Shown one piece after another: positions 10,563-19,338 of a DNA stretch of 32,115 nt. Made by a program: the position numbers and the translations under genes. The DNA lies in NCBI GenBank assembly GCA_905235905.1, contig CAJONO010000167.1:1-32115 (forward strand), read 5' to 3'. This DNA comes from an uncultured Prevotella sp. Its GTDB lineage: Bacteria > Bacteroidota > Bacteroidia > Bacteroidales > Bacteroidaceae. Every line of letters begins with the position of its first letter. Within the stretch, counting starts at the first letter, position 1. Under the pieces are notes generated by a model. That model saw only the letters and a list, made by a program, of their open reading frames with translations. It did not search any database and was not told the origin of the DNA.

Positions 10563-11579
10563 ATGCAGGATTTGCGTCGGATCATCGAACAAGCTCGTGG
10601 TCATGTGGCAGCTACAGCCAATTATGAACAGACCATGATGTATTGGCATATTGGCGAGCGTATCAATCGCGACGTACTTGGAAATAAACGGGCTGAGTAC
10701 GGAATGAAAATTGTGTCGCAGGTTGCGACACAATTACAGTATGAGTATGGTAAGAAGGGGTTTGAGCCTCGGAATATCAGACGAATGATGCAATTTGCGA
10801 CTCTGTTCCCAGAAGAGCAAATTGTCGCGCAACTGGCGCGAAAATTGTTCTGGTCTCATTTTATAGAGGTACTTCCATTAAAAGACTCCCTTCAAAGAGA
10901 TTTTTATATTACAATGGCTGCATCTGGAAGATGGGGGCGCGACAGGCTTCGCAAAGAAATAGACGGTATGCTTTTTGAACGCACGGCTATTAGTGGCAAG
11001 CCTGATGAGTTCATTAAGAAAGAGCTTGCCTCATTACGTGATGACGATGTAATGTCGCCAGATTTGGTATTCAAAAGTCCGTATTTTCTTGAATTTGCAG
11101 GACTGAAAGGCATGTATAGTGAAAAAACTCTGGAGGACTGTCTGGTGGCACACTTGGAGCAGTTCATTATAGAACTGGGTAACGGATTCAGTTTCGTGGC
11201 GCGACAGAAGCGGATGATTATCGACGGTGAAGACTTCAAACTTGACCTCCTATTCTATCATCGCCGCTTGCACCGTCTGATTGCAATTGACCTGAAACTG
11301 GGGCGTTTTAAGGCTGAGTACAAGGGGCAGATGGAACTCTATCTGCGTTGGTTGGAGCAGAACGAAGTGGAACCTGGCGAAGAATCACCATTGGGATTGC
11401 TCCTTTGTACAGAGGGCAGCGAGGAACAGATAGAGCTGCTGCAACTCGACAAGGCTGGTATTAAGGTTGCTCAATATATGACAGAGTTACCTCCTCGTGA
11501 GGTGCTGCAACACCAAATCCAAAAGTCTTTAGCAGCGGCAAAAGCACGATTGGCTAATTATGTAGAGGATGATATTTAA
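10563..11579 (+). CDS. DUF1016/YhcG-type PD-(D/E)XK nuclease family protein
   Basis: MQDLRRIIEQARGHVAATANYEQTMMYWHIGERINRDVL (DUF1016 N-domain); FIIELGNGFSFVARQKRMIIDGEDFKLDLLFYHRRLHRLIAIDLKLGRFKAEYKGQMELYL (PD-(D/E)XK-like C-domain). Listed ORF uses TTG at 10560; the first ATG is at 10563. Confidence 0.88.
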   Translation: MQDLRRIIEQARGHVAATANYEQTMMYWHIGERINRDVLGNKRAEYGMKIVSQVATQLQYEYGKKGFEPRNIRRMMQFATLFPEEQIVAQLARKLFWSHFIEVLPLKDSLQRDFYITMAASGRWGRDRLRKEIDGMLFERTAISGKPDEFIKKELASLRDDDVMSPDLVFKSPYFLEFAGLKGMYSEKTLEDCLVAHLEQFIIELGNGFSFVARQKRMIIDGEDFKLDLLFYHRRLHRLIAIDLKLGRFKAEYKGQMELYLRWLEQNEVEPGEESPLGLLLCTEGSEEQIELLQLDKAGIKVAQYMTELPPREVLQHQIQKSLAAAKARLANYVEDDI

Positions 11580-11602
11580 AGGTAACAGGTAAACCTTTTG
11601 CC

Positions 11603-11755
11603 ATGAAATACATCATGAATTTTGGACGTGATTTTACGTTCGTTGGCAATCAGTATCTGAGAATCCGATGGGCGTAGCCACATATAAGACTGCCGAAGAT
11701 GTCAGGAAAGTATCAGTGACACGTCCTCTTCCTGTCGGTAGGTATGCTCTTATGG
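11603..11755 (+). pseudogene. Internally deleted relic of a second DUF1016-type C-terminal domain
   Basis: MKYIMNFGRDFTFVGNQY... (from 11603), then in another frame ENPMGVATYKTAEDVRKVSV (from ~11660). Both pieces resemble DUF1016 C-domain segments. Confidence 0.55.
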
Positions 11756-11757
11756 GA

Positions 11758-12570
11758 TTAGAAACTGGCGAGCCAGGCTTTCAGTTCGTGGAGCATTTCG
11801 AGGTGATAGTCGAACGAGGCGCGGTAGCCCCAGCCATGACCGCCGGTGGGATAGATGTGGAGCGAGGCTGGCACGTCGTGGCGATAGCACTCTACGTAGT
11901 AGTTGGCACCGTTCATGGGCAGCACGGCGTGGTCGTCGTCGCTCAGGGCGATGAAGGCACGAGGCGTTACGCGGGACACCTGCTGGTCGCTGCTGAACTG
12001 CTGGATGGCTTTCTTCGAGGGCTTCTCGCCGAGGAAGTTGACCATCGAGCCGCGATGGGTGAAGCTGGGATCCATCGTGATGACGGGGTAGAACAGAATC
12101 TGGAAGTTGGGCTTCGCGTCGTCCTTGGCTTGCGTGGCCACTGTCGATGCTAAATGGCCGCCGGCCGACGAGCCCATGATGCCCACCTGGTTGGGGTCAA
12201 CATGCCAGGCCGCGGCATTGCGCCGCACCACGCGGATGGCCTCTTCGGCATCGCTCACGGGCACTTTGTGGTTGCCGTGGGGCATGCGATATTTCAGTAC
12301 TACGACGGCTATGCCCTGCTGGTTGAAGAAAGGTGCCCAGTCGGTGCCCTCGTGCTGCATGGCCAGATGGCTGTAGCCACCGCCCGGACAGATGACCACT
12401 GCCCGTCCCGTGGCCCTGTTTTCTTTGGGCAGAAACACGGTGAGCTCGGCCTTGTCGGCGGCATCGCTGCTCTTTACTGCCGGTTGTTCTGGCCACAGGT
12501 CGATGGTTTTCTGGGCGGAAATGATTACGGTACTCATAGTCGTCATTAGGAAGATAAGAAAGCGTTTCAT
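11758..12570 (-). CDS. Alpha/beta hydrolase, secreted acetyl-esterase-like
   Basis: MKRFLIFLMTTMSTVIISAQ signal peptide; VVICPGGGYSHLAMQHEG; GIMGSSAGGHLAST (nucleophile elbow); C-terminal GGHGWGYR. Confidence 0.88.
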   Translation of the reverse strand: MKRFLIFLMTTMSTVIISAQKTIDLWPEQPAVKSSDAADKAELTVFLPKENRATGRAVVICPGGGYSHLAMQHEGTDWAPFFNQQGIAVVVLKYRMPHGNHKVPVSDAEEAIRVVRRNAAAWHVDPNQVGIMGSSAGGHLASTVATQAKDDAKPNFQILFYPVITMDPSFTHRGSMVNFLGEKPSKKAIQQFSSDQQVSRVTPRAFIALSDDDHAVLPMNGANYYVECYRHDVPASLHIYPTGGHGWGYRASFDYHLEMLHELKAWLASF

Positions 12571-12594
12571 AACGGTAGTTGTTTTTTATGGGTG

Positions 12595-12602
12595 CAAAGA
12601 TA
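12595..12602 (-). promoter_or_regulatory. Putative -7 box (TATCTTTG) for the esterase gene
   Basis: Plus strand CAAAGATA, 25 bp upstream of the start codon. Confidence 0.5.
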
Positions 12603-12643
12603 ATCAAAATAATCGAGAATCTACTCATTATTGTGAACTATAA

Positions 12644-12675
12644 TTTGGGTAATTGCGGTAAAATGGTTATCTTTG
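12644..12675 (+). promoter_or_regulatory. Putative Bacteroidetes promoter for the NUDIX gene
   Basis: TTTG at 12644-12647 and TATCTTTG at 12668-12675, 20-bp spacer, ATG at 12711. Confidence 0.6.
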
Positions 12676-12710
12676 CAGTGACAATTACCCTATACGACAA
12701 GAAAAATACG

Positions 12711-13247
12711 ATGCACCCATTAGACAAATTCCTGTATTGCCCCGCATGCGGCAGTCGCCGTTTTGTGGTGAACAACGTGAAGAGCAAGCATTGTGAGGAT
12801 TGCGGTTTCACCTATTATGCCAACCCTTCGAGTGCCACGGCGGCCTTTATCGTGCGCCCCGACGGCTGTCTCTTGGTGGCGCGACGGGCGCAGGAGCCGG
12901 CAAAGGGTACGCTCGACTTGGTGGGCGGCTTTGTGGATATGGACGAGGACATGGAGCAGGGCATGCTGCGCGAGATACGAGAAGAGACGGGCCTCTGCCT
13001 CGCCACTCCCCAGTATCTTTTCACCATTCCCAATCTCTATGAGTATTCGGGCATGACTATCCACACGCTCGATGCCTTCTTCTTGTGCCAGGTGGAACAG
13101 GATGCCGAGCCACATGCTGCCGACGATGCCGCCGAGCTGCTTTGGATTCCACGCGAGGAATTAGACCCATCACAGTTTGGGCTGTGGAGCATCAGACAGG
13201 CGGTGGAACGGTTTCAGCGTGACCTACTATTGAAAACGGTGAAATAG
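12711..13247 (+). CDS. NUDIX hydrolase with N-terminal zinc-ribbon-like motif
   Basis: Start at M45 of the ORF: MHPLDKFLYCPACGSRRF...SKHCEDCGF (CxxC..CxxC); Nudix box GGFVDMDEDMEQGMLREIREETGL. Confidence 0.92.
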   Translation: MHPLDKFLYCPACGSRRFVVNNVKSKHCEDCGFTYYANPSSATAAFIVRPDGCLLVARRAQEPAKGTLDLVGGFVDMDEDMEQGMLREIREETGLCLATPQYLFTIPNLYEYSGMTIHTLDAFFLCQVEQDAEPHAADDAAELLWIPREELDPSQFGLWSIRQAVERFQRDLLLKTVK

Positions 13248-13259
13248 CCGTACGGATGC

Positions 13260-13895
13260 TTAGAACTCGAACGGCAACGACAGCTGGCCGTCGCCCAGCA
13301 GATTGTAGCTGCGGCGGTGATAGGGGGTGATGCCGTGCTGGCGGATGGCCTCGCGATGGCGTGGGGTGGGGTAGCCCTTGTTAGAGGCCCAGTCGTACTG
13401 CGGATATTCCTCGGCCAAGCGCAGCATGTAGTCGTCGCGATAGGTCTTGGCGAGTATCGATGCCGCCGCAATGGCCAGATACTTGCCGTCGCCCTTCACG
13501 ATGCAAGTGTGGGGCAAAGACTGGTAGGGACGGAAGCGGTTGCCGTCGACGATGACTGCCTGCGGGCGCACCTGTAGCTGGTCGAGGGCGCGGTGCATGG
13601 CGAGGAACGAGGCGTTGAGAATGTTGATCTCGTCGATTTCCGAGGGTTCGACCACGCCCACAGCCCATGCTATGGCATCGTGCTCTATCTCGGTGCGCAG
13701 CTGATAGCGGCGGTGCTCGGTGAGTTGCTTCGAGTCGTTGAGCAGTGGGTTTTGGTAGTCATCTGGCAGAATGACGGCAGCGGCATAGACGGCCCCGGCC
13801 AAGCAGCCACGCCCGGCCTCGTCGCATCCGGCCTCGACGAGACCTTTGTAATAATGGCTTTCTAACATGGTTTCTACGTGAGTTTTTTGTGACAA
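13260..13895 (-). CDS. rnhB: Ribonuclease HII
   Basis: [67 protein letters not shown]. Start could be M10 (13868). Confidence 0.95.
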   Translation of the reverse strand: MSQKTHVETMLESHYYKGLVEAGCDEAGRGCLAGAVYAAAVILPDDYQNPLLNDSKQLTEHRRYQLRTEIEHDAIAWAVGVVEPSEIDEINILNASFLAMHRALDQLQVRPQAVIVDGNRFRPYQSLPHTCIVKGDGKYLAIAAASILAKTYRDDYMLRLAEEYPQYDWASNKGYPTPRHREAIRQHGITPYHRRSYNLLGDGQLSLPFEF

Positions 13896-13910
13896 CTCCT
13901 GAACCTCCTT

Positions 13911-14063
13911 GCAATTCGTGCTGAATTGGCTCGTAGTTCATGCTGAATTACAGCGTAATTAATACTGAATTATGGCATAATTAATACTGAATTATGGGGG
14001 CTGAATTATGGGGGTAATTCATACTGGATTGTGAGGCAATCGATGCTGAATTGCGAGGTAAAA
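13911..14063. repeat. Array B: 11-bp phased AATT array upstream of rnhB
   Basis: AATT-like tetramers at 13913, 13924, 13935 (AGTT), 13946, 13957, 13968, 13979, 13990, then 14004, 14016, 14027 (GATT), 14038 (AATC), 14049, 14060 (AAAA). Steps are 11 bp except two (+14, +12). Confidence 0.88.
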
Positions 14064-14065
14064 GG

Positions 14066-14096
14066 ACAGGGGCGTGAAGAAAAATCACGCCCCTGT
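14066..14096 (-). terminator. Strong hairpin at the 3' end of the SusC/D-FAS1 operon, likely terminator
   Basis: ACAGGGGCGTGA / TCACGCCCCTGT, perfect 12-bp stem, 7-nt loop (agaaaaa), 27 bp past the SusD stop. Followed on the minus strand by CCTTTT. Confidence 0.8.
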
Positions 14097-14122
14097 GCTG
14101 TTTCAGAAGAATAGAGGGCGGC

Positions 14123-15982
14123 TTACTCGCCTATGAAGCCTATCTTTCCGTTCCACTTCATGTACCAGTTGCGCTGGTCGGTGAGCGAAGTGGTGATTTC
14201 GGCATTCTTGCCCAAGCCCTTGCGGGCACCTACGATTTTCTGCATGGTGGCACCGGGGTTCTGCTGGCGCAGGGCATAGCGCATGATGTCGTAGAAGCGC
14301 ATGCCCTCGAAGGCAAACTCCAGGGCCGACTCGTTCAGCAGGAGGCTGTCGACAAACACCTTGTGCTCTTCAATGAGCTGTGCGCGCTTGGTATCGTCGG
14401 TCTCTACCGTGTCGTTAGGCATGACGTAGTATTCGTTCATGGGCGTATAGCCGCAGCCACGGCTGTGGATGCCCAGCATGTTGTGGGTCGCCGTCAGGTT
14501 GTCTACGATGTCGTCGGCAGTCACGATGCCATAGCGCGTGTCGGGGAAGTCGAACTGTGCCAGGAACAGCGAGTCGGCAAGCGTCGTGGTGTTGCCCAGC
14601 GTGTCGCGATAGTGATAGTAGGGCATGACCTCGTTGTTGATGAGCTTGGTGGTAAGACCCTCGGAGAGAATCTTGAATGCCATGTGCGGATAGCCTGCCA
14701 TGTTGAGGGCTTCGGCCATGTGCATGTAGACCATCATGCGACGCCAGATGTGGACGTTGCGCGAGCTGAACTTGTCGATGTCCTGGTCCTTGTAGCGCTC
14801 GTTTGTAATGTGGTCTACGCGGTCGCGCTCACTATAATAGTAAGCCAGGCGCAGGTCGCCAGAGCGGTTCTGGTCGAGGCCTGCCGGAGCGTAGATGACG
14901 CTCTGCCCGTTGGCAGAGAGGCAGCAGTTCACCTGTGATGCCGAGATTTCGAACAGTCGTGCTGAAGGTGTGGCCGACACCTTGTAGTCGTTCTCTTCAC
15001 GCGAAACGAAGATGTTGCGCAGCTCGCTGTAGTTGCCCTCGGCACGGATAGAGTCGCCGGGAATCATGGTGATGAGTTCGCCGTTTGCCGTCTTGCTTTC
15101 GGTCGTACCGAAGAAACTGCCGGAAATCATGCCCGTGGTCGACAACCAGGTCGACGAGCCGGGGGTCCACATGTAATAGGTTACTCCCGTGGGGTAGGCC
15201 GAGTTCTCGCCGTTGCGCTCGCTGATGTACTTATAGTAGTTGAGCGCAGCCTGCTTGTAGTCTTCCTTGTTCTTGGTGACGCAAGCCCGCCACAGATAGA
15301 GTTCGCCGCGCATGATGCTCAGCGGGAACCAGAACAGTGCCGACTCGGTGTTGCGGATGGTACGGTAGCCGGGGAACTCGACATTGTAGCGTTCGGGCAG
15401 TGCCGACAGGTCGTTGATGAAGTAGTCGCAGACGGTCTGCAGGTCGGCCTGTGTGCCCTTCTCGGCAGCCTCGGCGGCCTCCTTCGTGAGCAACGGCTCG
15501 GTGAAGAACGGCACACGGCCGTAGTTCAGTGCCAACTGCAGGTAGGTCCAGGCGCGGATGGCCTTCACGGCGCAATACTCTTTCATGAAGATGTCCTCGT
15601 TGCGGTTGCTCTTCAGCGAGGTATCGGCATGGGCAATAAAGTAGTTACAGTTGTTGATGACGGCATAGTAGTCGCTCGGCGTGTTATACTTGTTGTCGTC
15701 GCTCACGCTGAAGTTGGCCAGCTCGCGCAGGTCGTTGCTGGCAACCGAGGTGAGGTCGACCAGGTCGCCGCGCACCTCGCCAAGAAGGATGGTGCGGTCG
15801 GCAAGGACCTGAAGCTTGTTGAGTATGCCGGTAACGCTGTAGATGGTGTCAACGGCATTGTTCAGGTGCTCCTTGTCGGCATAGAGCACGTCGTCGGACT
15901 CCTGCTTGAAGAAGTCTTCGCAGGAGGTCGTGAAAATTAAAACATTAAAAAATGAAAATATTAAAATAGTCAAACGTCTCAT
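14123..15982 (-). CDS. SusD/RagB-family outer-membrane lipoprotein
   Basis: Lipoprotein signal MRRLTILIFSFFNVLIFTTSC; EDFFKQESDDVLYADKEHLNNAVDTIYS; typical C-terminal ALEFAFEGMRFYDIMRYALRQ. Confidence 0.93.
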   Translation of the reverse strand: MRRLTILIFSFFNVLIFTTSCEDFFKQESDDVLYADKEHLNNAVDTIYSVTGILNKLQVLADRTILLGEVRGDLVDLTSVASNDLRELANFSVSDDNKYNTPSDYYAVINNCNYFIAHADTSLKSNRNEDIFMKEYCAVKAIRAWTYLQLALNYGRVPFFTEPLLTKEAAEAAEKGTQADLQTVCDYFINDLSALPERYNVEFPGYRTIRNTESALFWFPLSIMRGELYLWRACVTKNKEDYKQAALNYYKYISERNGENSAYPTGVTYYMWTPGSSTWLSTTGMISGSFFGTTESKTANGELITMIPGDSIRAEGNYSELRNIFVSREENDYKVSATPSARLFEISASQVNCCLSANGQSVIYAPAGLDQNRSGDLRLAYYYSERDRVDHITNERYKDQDIDKFSSRNVHIWRRMMVYMHMAEALNMAGYPHMAFKILSEGLTTKLINNEVMPYYHYRDTLGNTTTLADSLFLAQFDFPDTRYGIVTADDIVDNLTATHNMLGIHSRGCGYTPMNEYYVMPNDTVETDDTKRAQLIEEHKVFVDSLLLNESALEFAFEGMRFYDIMRYALRQQNPGATMQKIVGARKGLGKNAEITTSLTDQRNWYMKWNGKIGFIGE

Positions 15983-16029
15983 AATGGTAATTCTTTTTAA
16001 TTTTTGAATTTTTCAATCTTTCAATTTTC
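15932..16029. repeat. AT-rich short-period repeats at the SusC/SusD junction, overlapping the SusD signal-peptide codons
   Basis: 15994-16025: TTTTTAAT TTTTGAAT TTTTCAAT CTTTCAAT (8-bp period). 15932-15970: related AT-rich tract inside the SusD 5' coding region. Confidence 0.7.
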
Positions 16030-16031
16030 GC

Positions 16032-19000
16032 TTACAGGTTAATCTTCACACCGGCCACGATGCTGCGGCTCTGGCCCAGACGTCCCAGGTCGATGCCCTG
16101 GCCGATGACGCTCGAGGTCATGGTGAACTCAGGATCGGTGCCCAGATACTTGGTGAAGGTGAGCAGGTTGTTGCCCTGTACCCAGAACTGCAGACCCTGA
16201 ATGTATTCCGATTTCAGCGGAAGGTCGTAGGACAGTGTGACGGTCTTCAGGCGCAGATAGCTGCCATCCTCAATCCAGCGGTCGCTGAAGCGCGAGTTGC
16301 CCATGGGGTCTTGGAACGTGATGCGCGGAATGTCGGTCGTCTGTCCTTCTACCTGCCAGCGGCGCACCAGTGCGGTGCTCTGGTTCATGAAGCGCGAACC
16401 TCCCTCAAGCTGGGCGCGCATGTAGTTGTAGACATCGTTGCCCAAGGAGTAGTTGAAGCACACGTCGAGACGCAGGTTCTTCCATGCAAGGGTGGTGAAG
16501 ATGTTGCCATAGAGGTCGGGGTTCGGATCGCCAATGATGGTGCGGTCGGCATCGGTTATCTGGCCGTCGTTGTTCAGGTCGGCAAAGTGCATGTCGCCAG
16601 CCTCGAAATAGTGACGGTCGATGCCGTTGTCGTCGAGGAAGTAGAGGCCCTTCGGATCGGTAGTGCCGGCAGCCATGGCTTCCTCGGTCGACTTGAACAC
16701 GCCGAGGGCCTTGTAGCCGTAGAAGGCATTGGCCACACCGCCCACCTGTGTGCGGATGGTGGCACCATAGAGCTCGTTGTCGAGATAGTTAGCGGCGTCG
16801 GGCAGCTCGGTAATCTTGTTCTTGTAGTGGCCCATGCTTCCGCCCACCTGCCACTGGAAGTCTTTCAGGGCAAGCAGCTTCAGGTTGAGGCTTACGTCGA
16901 AGCCCTTGTTTTCGAGCTTGCCGCCGTTCGACCAGTTCTTCTCCAGACCACTGAGGAAGCCCAGCGTCTGCATGGCCAGCAGGTTGTTGGTCTTCGAACT
17001 GAAGGCGTTGAAGCCCAGGCTCACGCGGTTGTTAAGCAGGCTGGTCTCTAAGCCCACGTTCATGCGCTTGGTGGTCTCCCACTGTATGTTCGTGTTGCCA
17101 ATGCCCTCGAAGGCAATGCCCGAGATGGCATGGAGGAACTGCGAGGCACGGAAGTAGGAGCGCGAGGCGTAGTAGTCGATGTCGTCGTTGCCGCTGACAT
17201 CGTAGCCGGCCGAGAGGCGCAGGTAGCTGACGGGCTTCACGGCGGCCATCCACGGCTCGTTGCTGATGACCCATGATGCCTGCACACCGGGGAACACGGC
17301 CCATGGCGCGTTGAACATTCTCAGGCCGTCGGCATCGGTGCCGAAGCGCGACGAACCGTCGAGCGTGAGGTTGGCCTGCAGGTAGTAGCGGCTCTTGAAG
17401 TTGTATTCGGCTTGCAGATACCACGACATAGAGTTCCAGTTCTCGTTGATGCCTACCACGTCCTTGTCCTTCAGCGAACCGCTCATGAACGGTGTCTTGT
17501 CGCTACCGGTGTTGTAGCCCACCTGCGAAGCGGTGGTGAAGCTCTCCCAGTTGATGCGGGCACCAAGGAAGGCATGCAGGAAGTGGGCACCGAAGCGGTC
17601 GTGGAAGTCTACGCGGGTGTCGCTCATCACAGAGTTCTGCTTCGATGCGAGCGAGCGTACCTCATTCTCGCGATAGCCGCCGAGCGAGGTGACGTAGTAT
17701 TGAGGCGTACCGTTGATGGGGATGTAGTACTTCTCGTTGGTGTTCACTAAGTTGTAGCTGAAGTGCTCGCTGATGAAGAGGTTGGGCGAGAACGAATACT
17801 TCGGGGTGATGGTCAGGTTGAGCATCGAGTTCTCGAAGCGGTTCTTGTTGGCTGCCTCGGCATACTCGTTGATGGCGGCGGGGTTGCCTAACTGCCAGTT
17901 GTAGCTGCTGTAGTTGGCCAAGGCCTCGCTCAGATAGGACTCCTCGTCGATGTCGAAGTGTACGTCGGAGAAGCGGCCCTTGCCCGTTTCGTCGTGACCA
18001 TAGCTGTAGGGGCTCATGAAGGGGCTCTTCACGTAGGCCAGGAAGGCCGGCGATGTGGGCGTTCCCTCGTCATAGCTCTCAGGAGCACCGTCGTCGCGAA
18101 TGTTTCGCGTCTGGTTGGCAAACGAGGCGTCGAAGCGCACGTCGAGGTTGCGGGAGAGCGAGATGTCGGTGTTGAAGCGCACGTTCAGACGGTCCATGTC
18201 GTTATACTTCAACGGGCTCTTTGCCGTCATGTAGCCCACCGAGAGGTTGTAGTTGGCCACATCGTCACCACCCTCGACGTTGATACCATAGTTCTGCGTC
18301 ATGGCCGTGCGGTAGACCTGCTCCTTCCAGTCGGTGTTCTGATGATACTGGTCATAATAATAATAGGTGGGATCCTCGGTGAGGAACTTGAACTTGCGAA
18401 TCGTGGTGTTGGTGGTCTTCAGCATCTCAGAAGCATAGCTGCGATACTGGGCGGCATCCATCACCGACAGGTACTTCGGTTCTGTCACCACGCCAGCCGA
18501 GATGTTGGCCGTGATGCGGGTGGCCATCGACTTGTTGCGGCGCGTCTGTATGAGAATCACGCCATTGGCACCCTTGGCACCATAGAGGGCGGTACCGTTG
18601 CGCACCACCGTCACCTTCTCAATGTCGGAGGGGTTCAGGTTGGTGAGAATGTCGTTGTAGAAACCGTCGTGCAGCAGGGTGCGGCCATACTGCTGGTCGA
18701 TGATGACATCGTCGATGACAATCAACGGCTGGGCGTTGACGTTCAGCGAGTTCAGACCCTGCATGAACATGACGCTGCCCACGCCCGGCGTACCGTTGCG
18801 CGAGATGGTGCGCACCTGGCCTCCCATTTGCTTCTGCACCTCGTCCTTGATGTTGATGGCACTGGTGTACTTGAAGTTGGTGGCCGAGACATCGCCGCGG
18901 TTGTTGGTTTGCTGGTCGTACTCGGCATTGAACGTCTTGGAATAGAGGCGGGCCTCATGCTGATTGACGGCATTGACAAGACCGATGCGCACGGGGTTGT

Positions 19001-19310
19001 GGTCGGGCGAGCTGACAAAGATTGCCGAGGTAAAGACGGGCACTTTCAGCTCGTAGGTGCCGTTGTCCTCAGTGAGCACACTGTAGCCGTCGATCTCGGC
19101 GGCACGGACAATGGCACCGGGGATGGGCTGTTGGGTAGCGGCATCGACCACGACACCCTTGATGGTGCGTGTCTCGTACTGCTTCTTCTTCACTGTGAAA
19201 GTGCGTTTGGTCTGGGTGGTCTCCAGCTCGTCGGTCTCATCGTCTTGTGCAGACACGCTCAAGGGGAAGGCCATTAGCAGCGAAAATCCGAATAAGATAT
19301 ATCGTTTCAT
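16032..19310 (-). CDS. SusC/RagA-family TonB-linked outer-membrane protein
   Basis: CarboxypepD_reg-like IKGVVVDAATQQPIPGAIVRAAEIDG; plug GTPGVGSVMFMQGLNSLNVNAQPLIVIDDVI...EKVTVVRNGTALYGAKGANGVILIQTRR; C-terminal barrel. Confidence 0.95.
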   Translation of the reverse strand: MKRYILFGFSLLMAFPLSVSAQDDETDELETTQTKRTFTVKKKQYETRTIKGVVVDAATQQPIPGAIVRAAEIDGYSVLTEDNGTYELKVPVFTSAIFVSSPDHNPVRIGLVNAVNQHEARLYSKTFNAEYDQQTNNRGDVSATNFKYTSAINIKDEVQKQMGGQVRTISRNGTPGVGSVMFMQGLNSLNVNAQPLIVIDDVIIDQQYGRTLLHDGFYNDILTNLNPSDIEKVTVVRNGTALYGAKGANGVILIQTRRNKSMATRITANISAGVVTEPKYLSVMDAAQYRSYASEMLKTTNTTIRKFKFLTEDPTYYYYDQYHQNTDWKEQVYRTAMTQNYGINVEGGDDVANYNLSVGYMTAKSPLKYNDMDRLNVRFNTDISLSRNLDVRFDASFANQTRNIRDDGAPESYDEGTPTSPAFLAYVKSPFMSPYSYGHDETGKGRFSDVHFDIDEESYLSEALANYSSYNWQLGNPAAINEYAEAANKNRFENSMLNLTITPKYSFSPNLFISEHFSYNLVNTNEKYYIPINGTPQYYVTSLGGYRENEVRSLASKQNSVMSDTRVDFHDRFGAHFLHAFLGARINWESFTTASQVGYNTGSDKTPFMSGSLKDKDVVGINENWNSMSWYLQAEYNFKSRYYLQANLTLDGSSRFGTDADGLRMFNAPWAVFPGVQASWVISNEPWMAAVKPVSYLRLSAGYDVSGNDDIDYYASRSYFRASQFLHAISGIAFEGIGNTNIQWETTKRMNVGLETSLLNNRVSLGFNAFSSKTNNLLAMQTLGFLSGLEKNWSNGGKLENKGFDVSLNLKLLALKDFQWQVGGSMGHYKNKITELPDAANYLDNELYGATIRTQVGGVANAFYGYKALGVFKSTEEAMAAGTTDPKGLYFLDDNGIDRHYFEAGDMHFADLNNDGQITDADRTIIGDPNPDLYGNIFTTLAWKNLRLDVCFNYSLGNDVYNYMRAQLEGGSRFMNQSTALVRRWQVEGQTTDIPRITFQDPMGNSRFSDRWIEDGSYLRLKTVTLSYDLPLKSEYIQGLQFWVQGNNLLTFTKYLGTDPEFTMTSSVIGQGIDLGRLGQSRSIVAGVKINL

Positions 19311-19338
19311 ATCGTTCTTTCTTTATTTATGTGGAACA

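Noticed and set aside
17958-19277. 439-aa plus-strand ORF
   Set aside because: Antisense to the SusC gene; Val/His-rich shadow translation.
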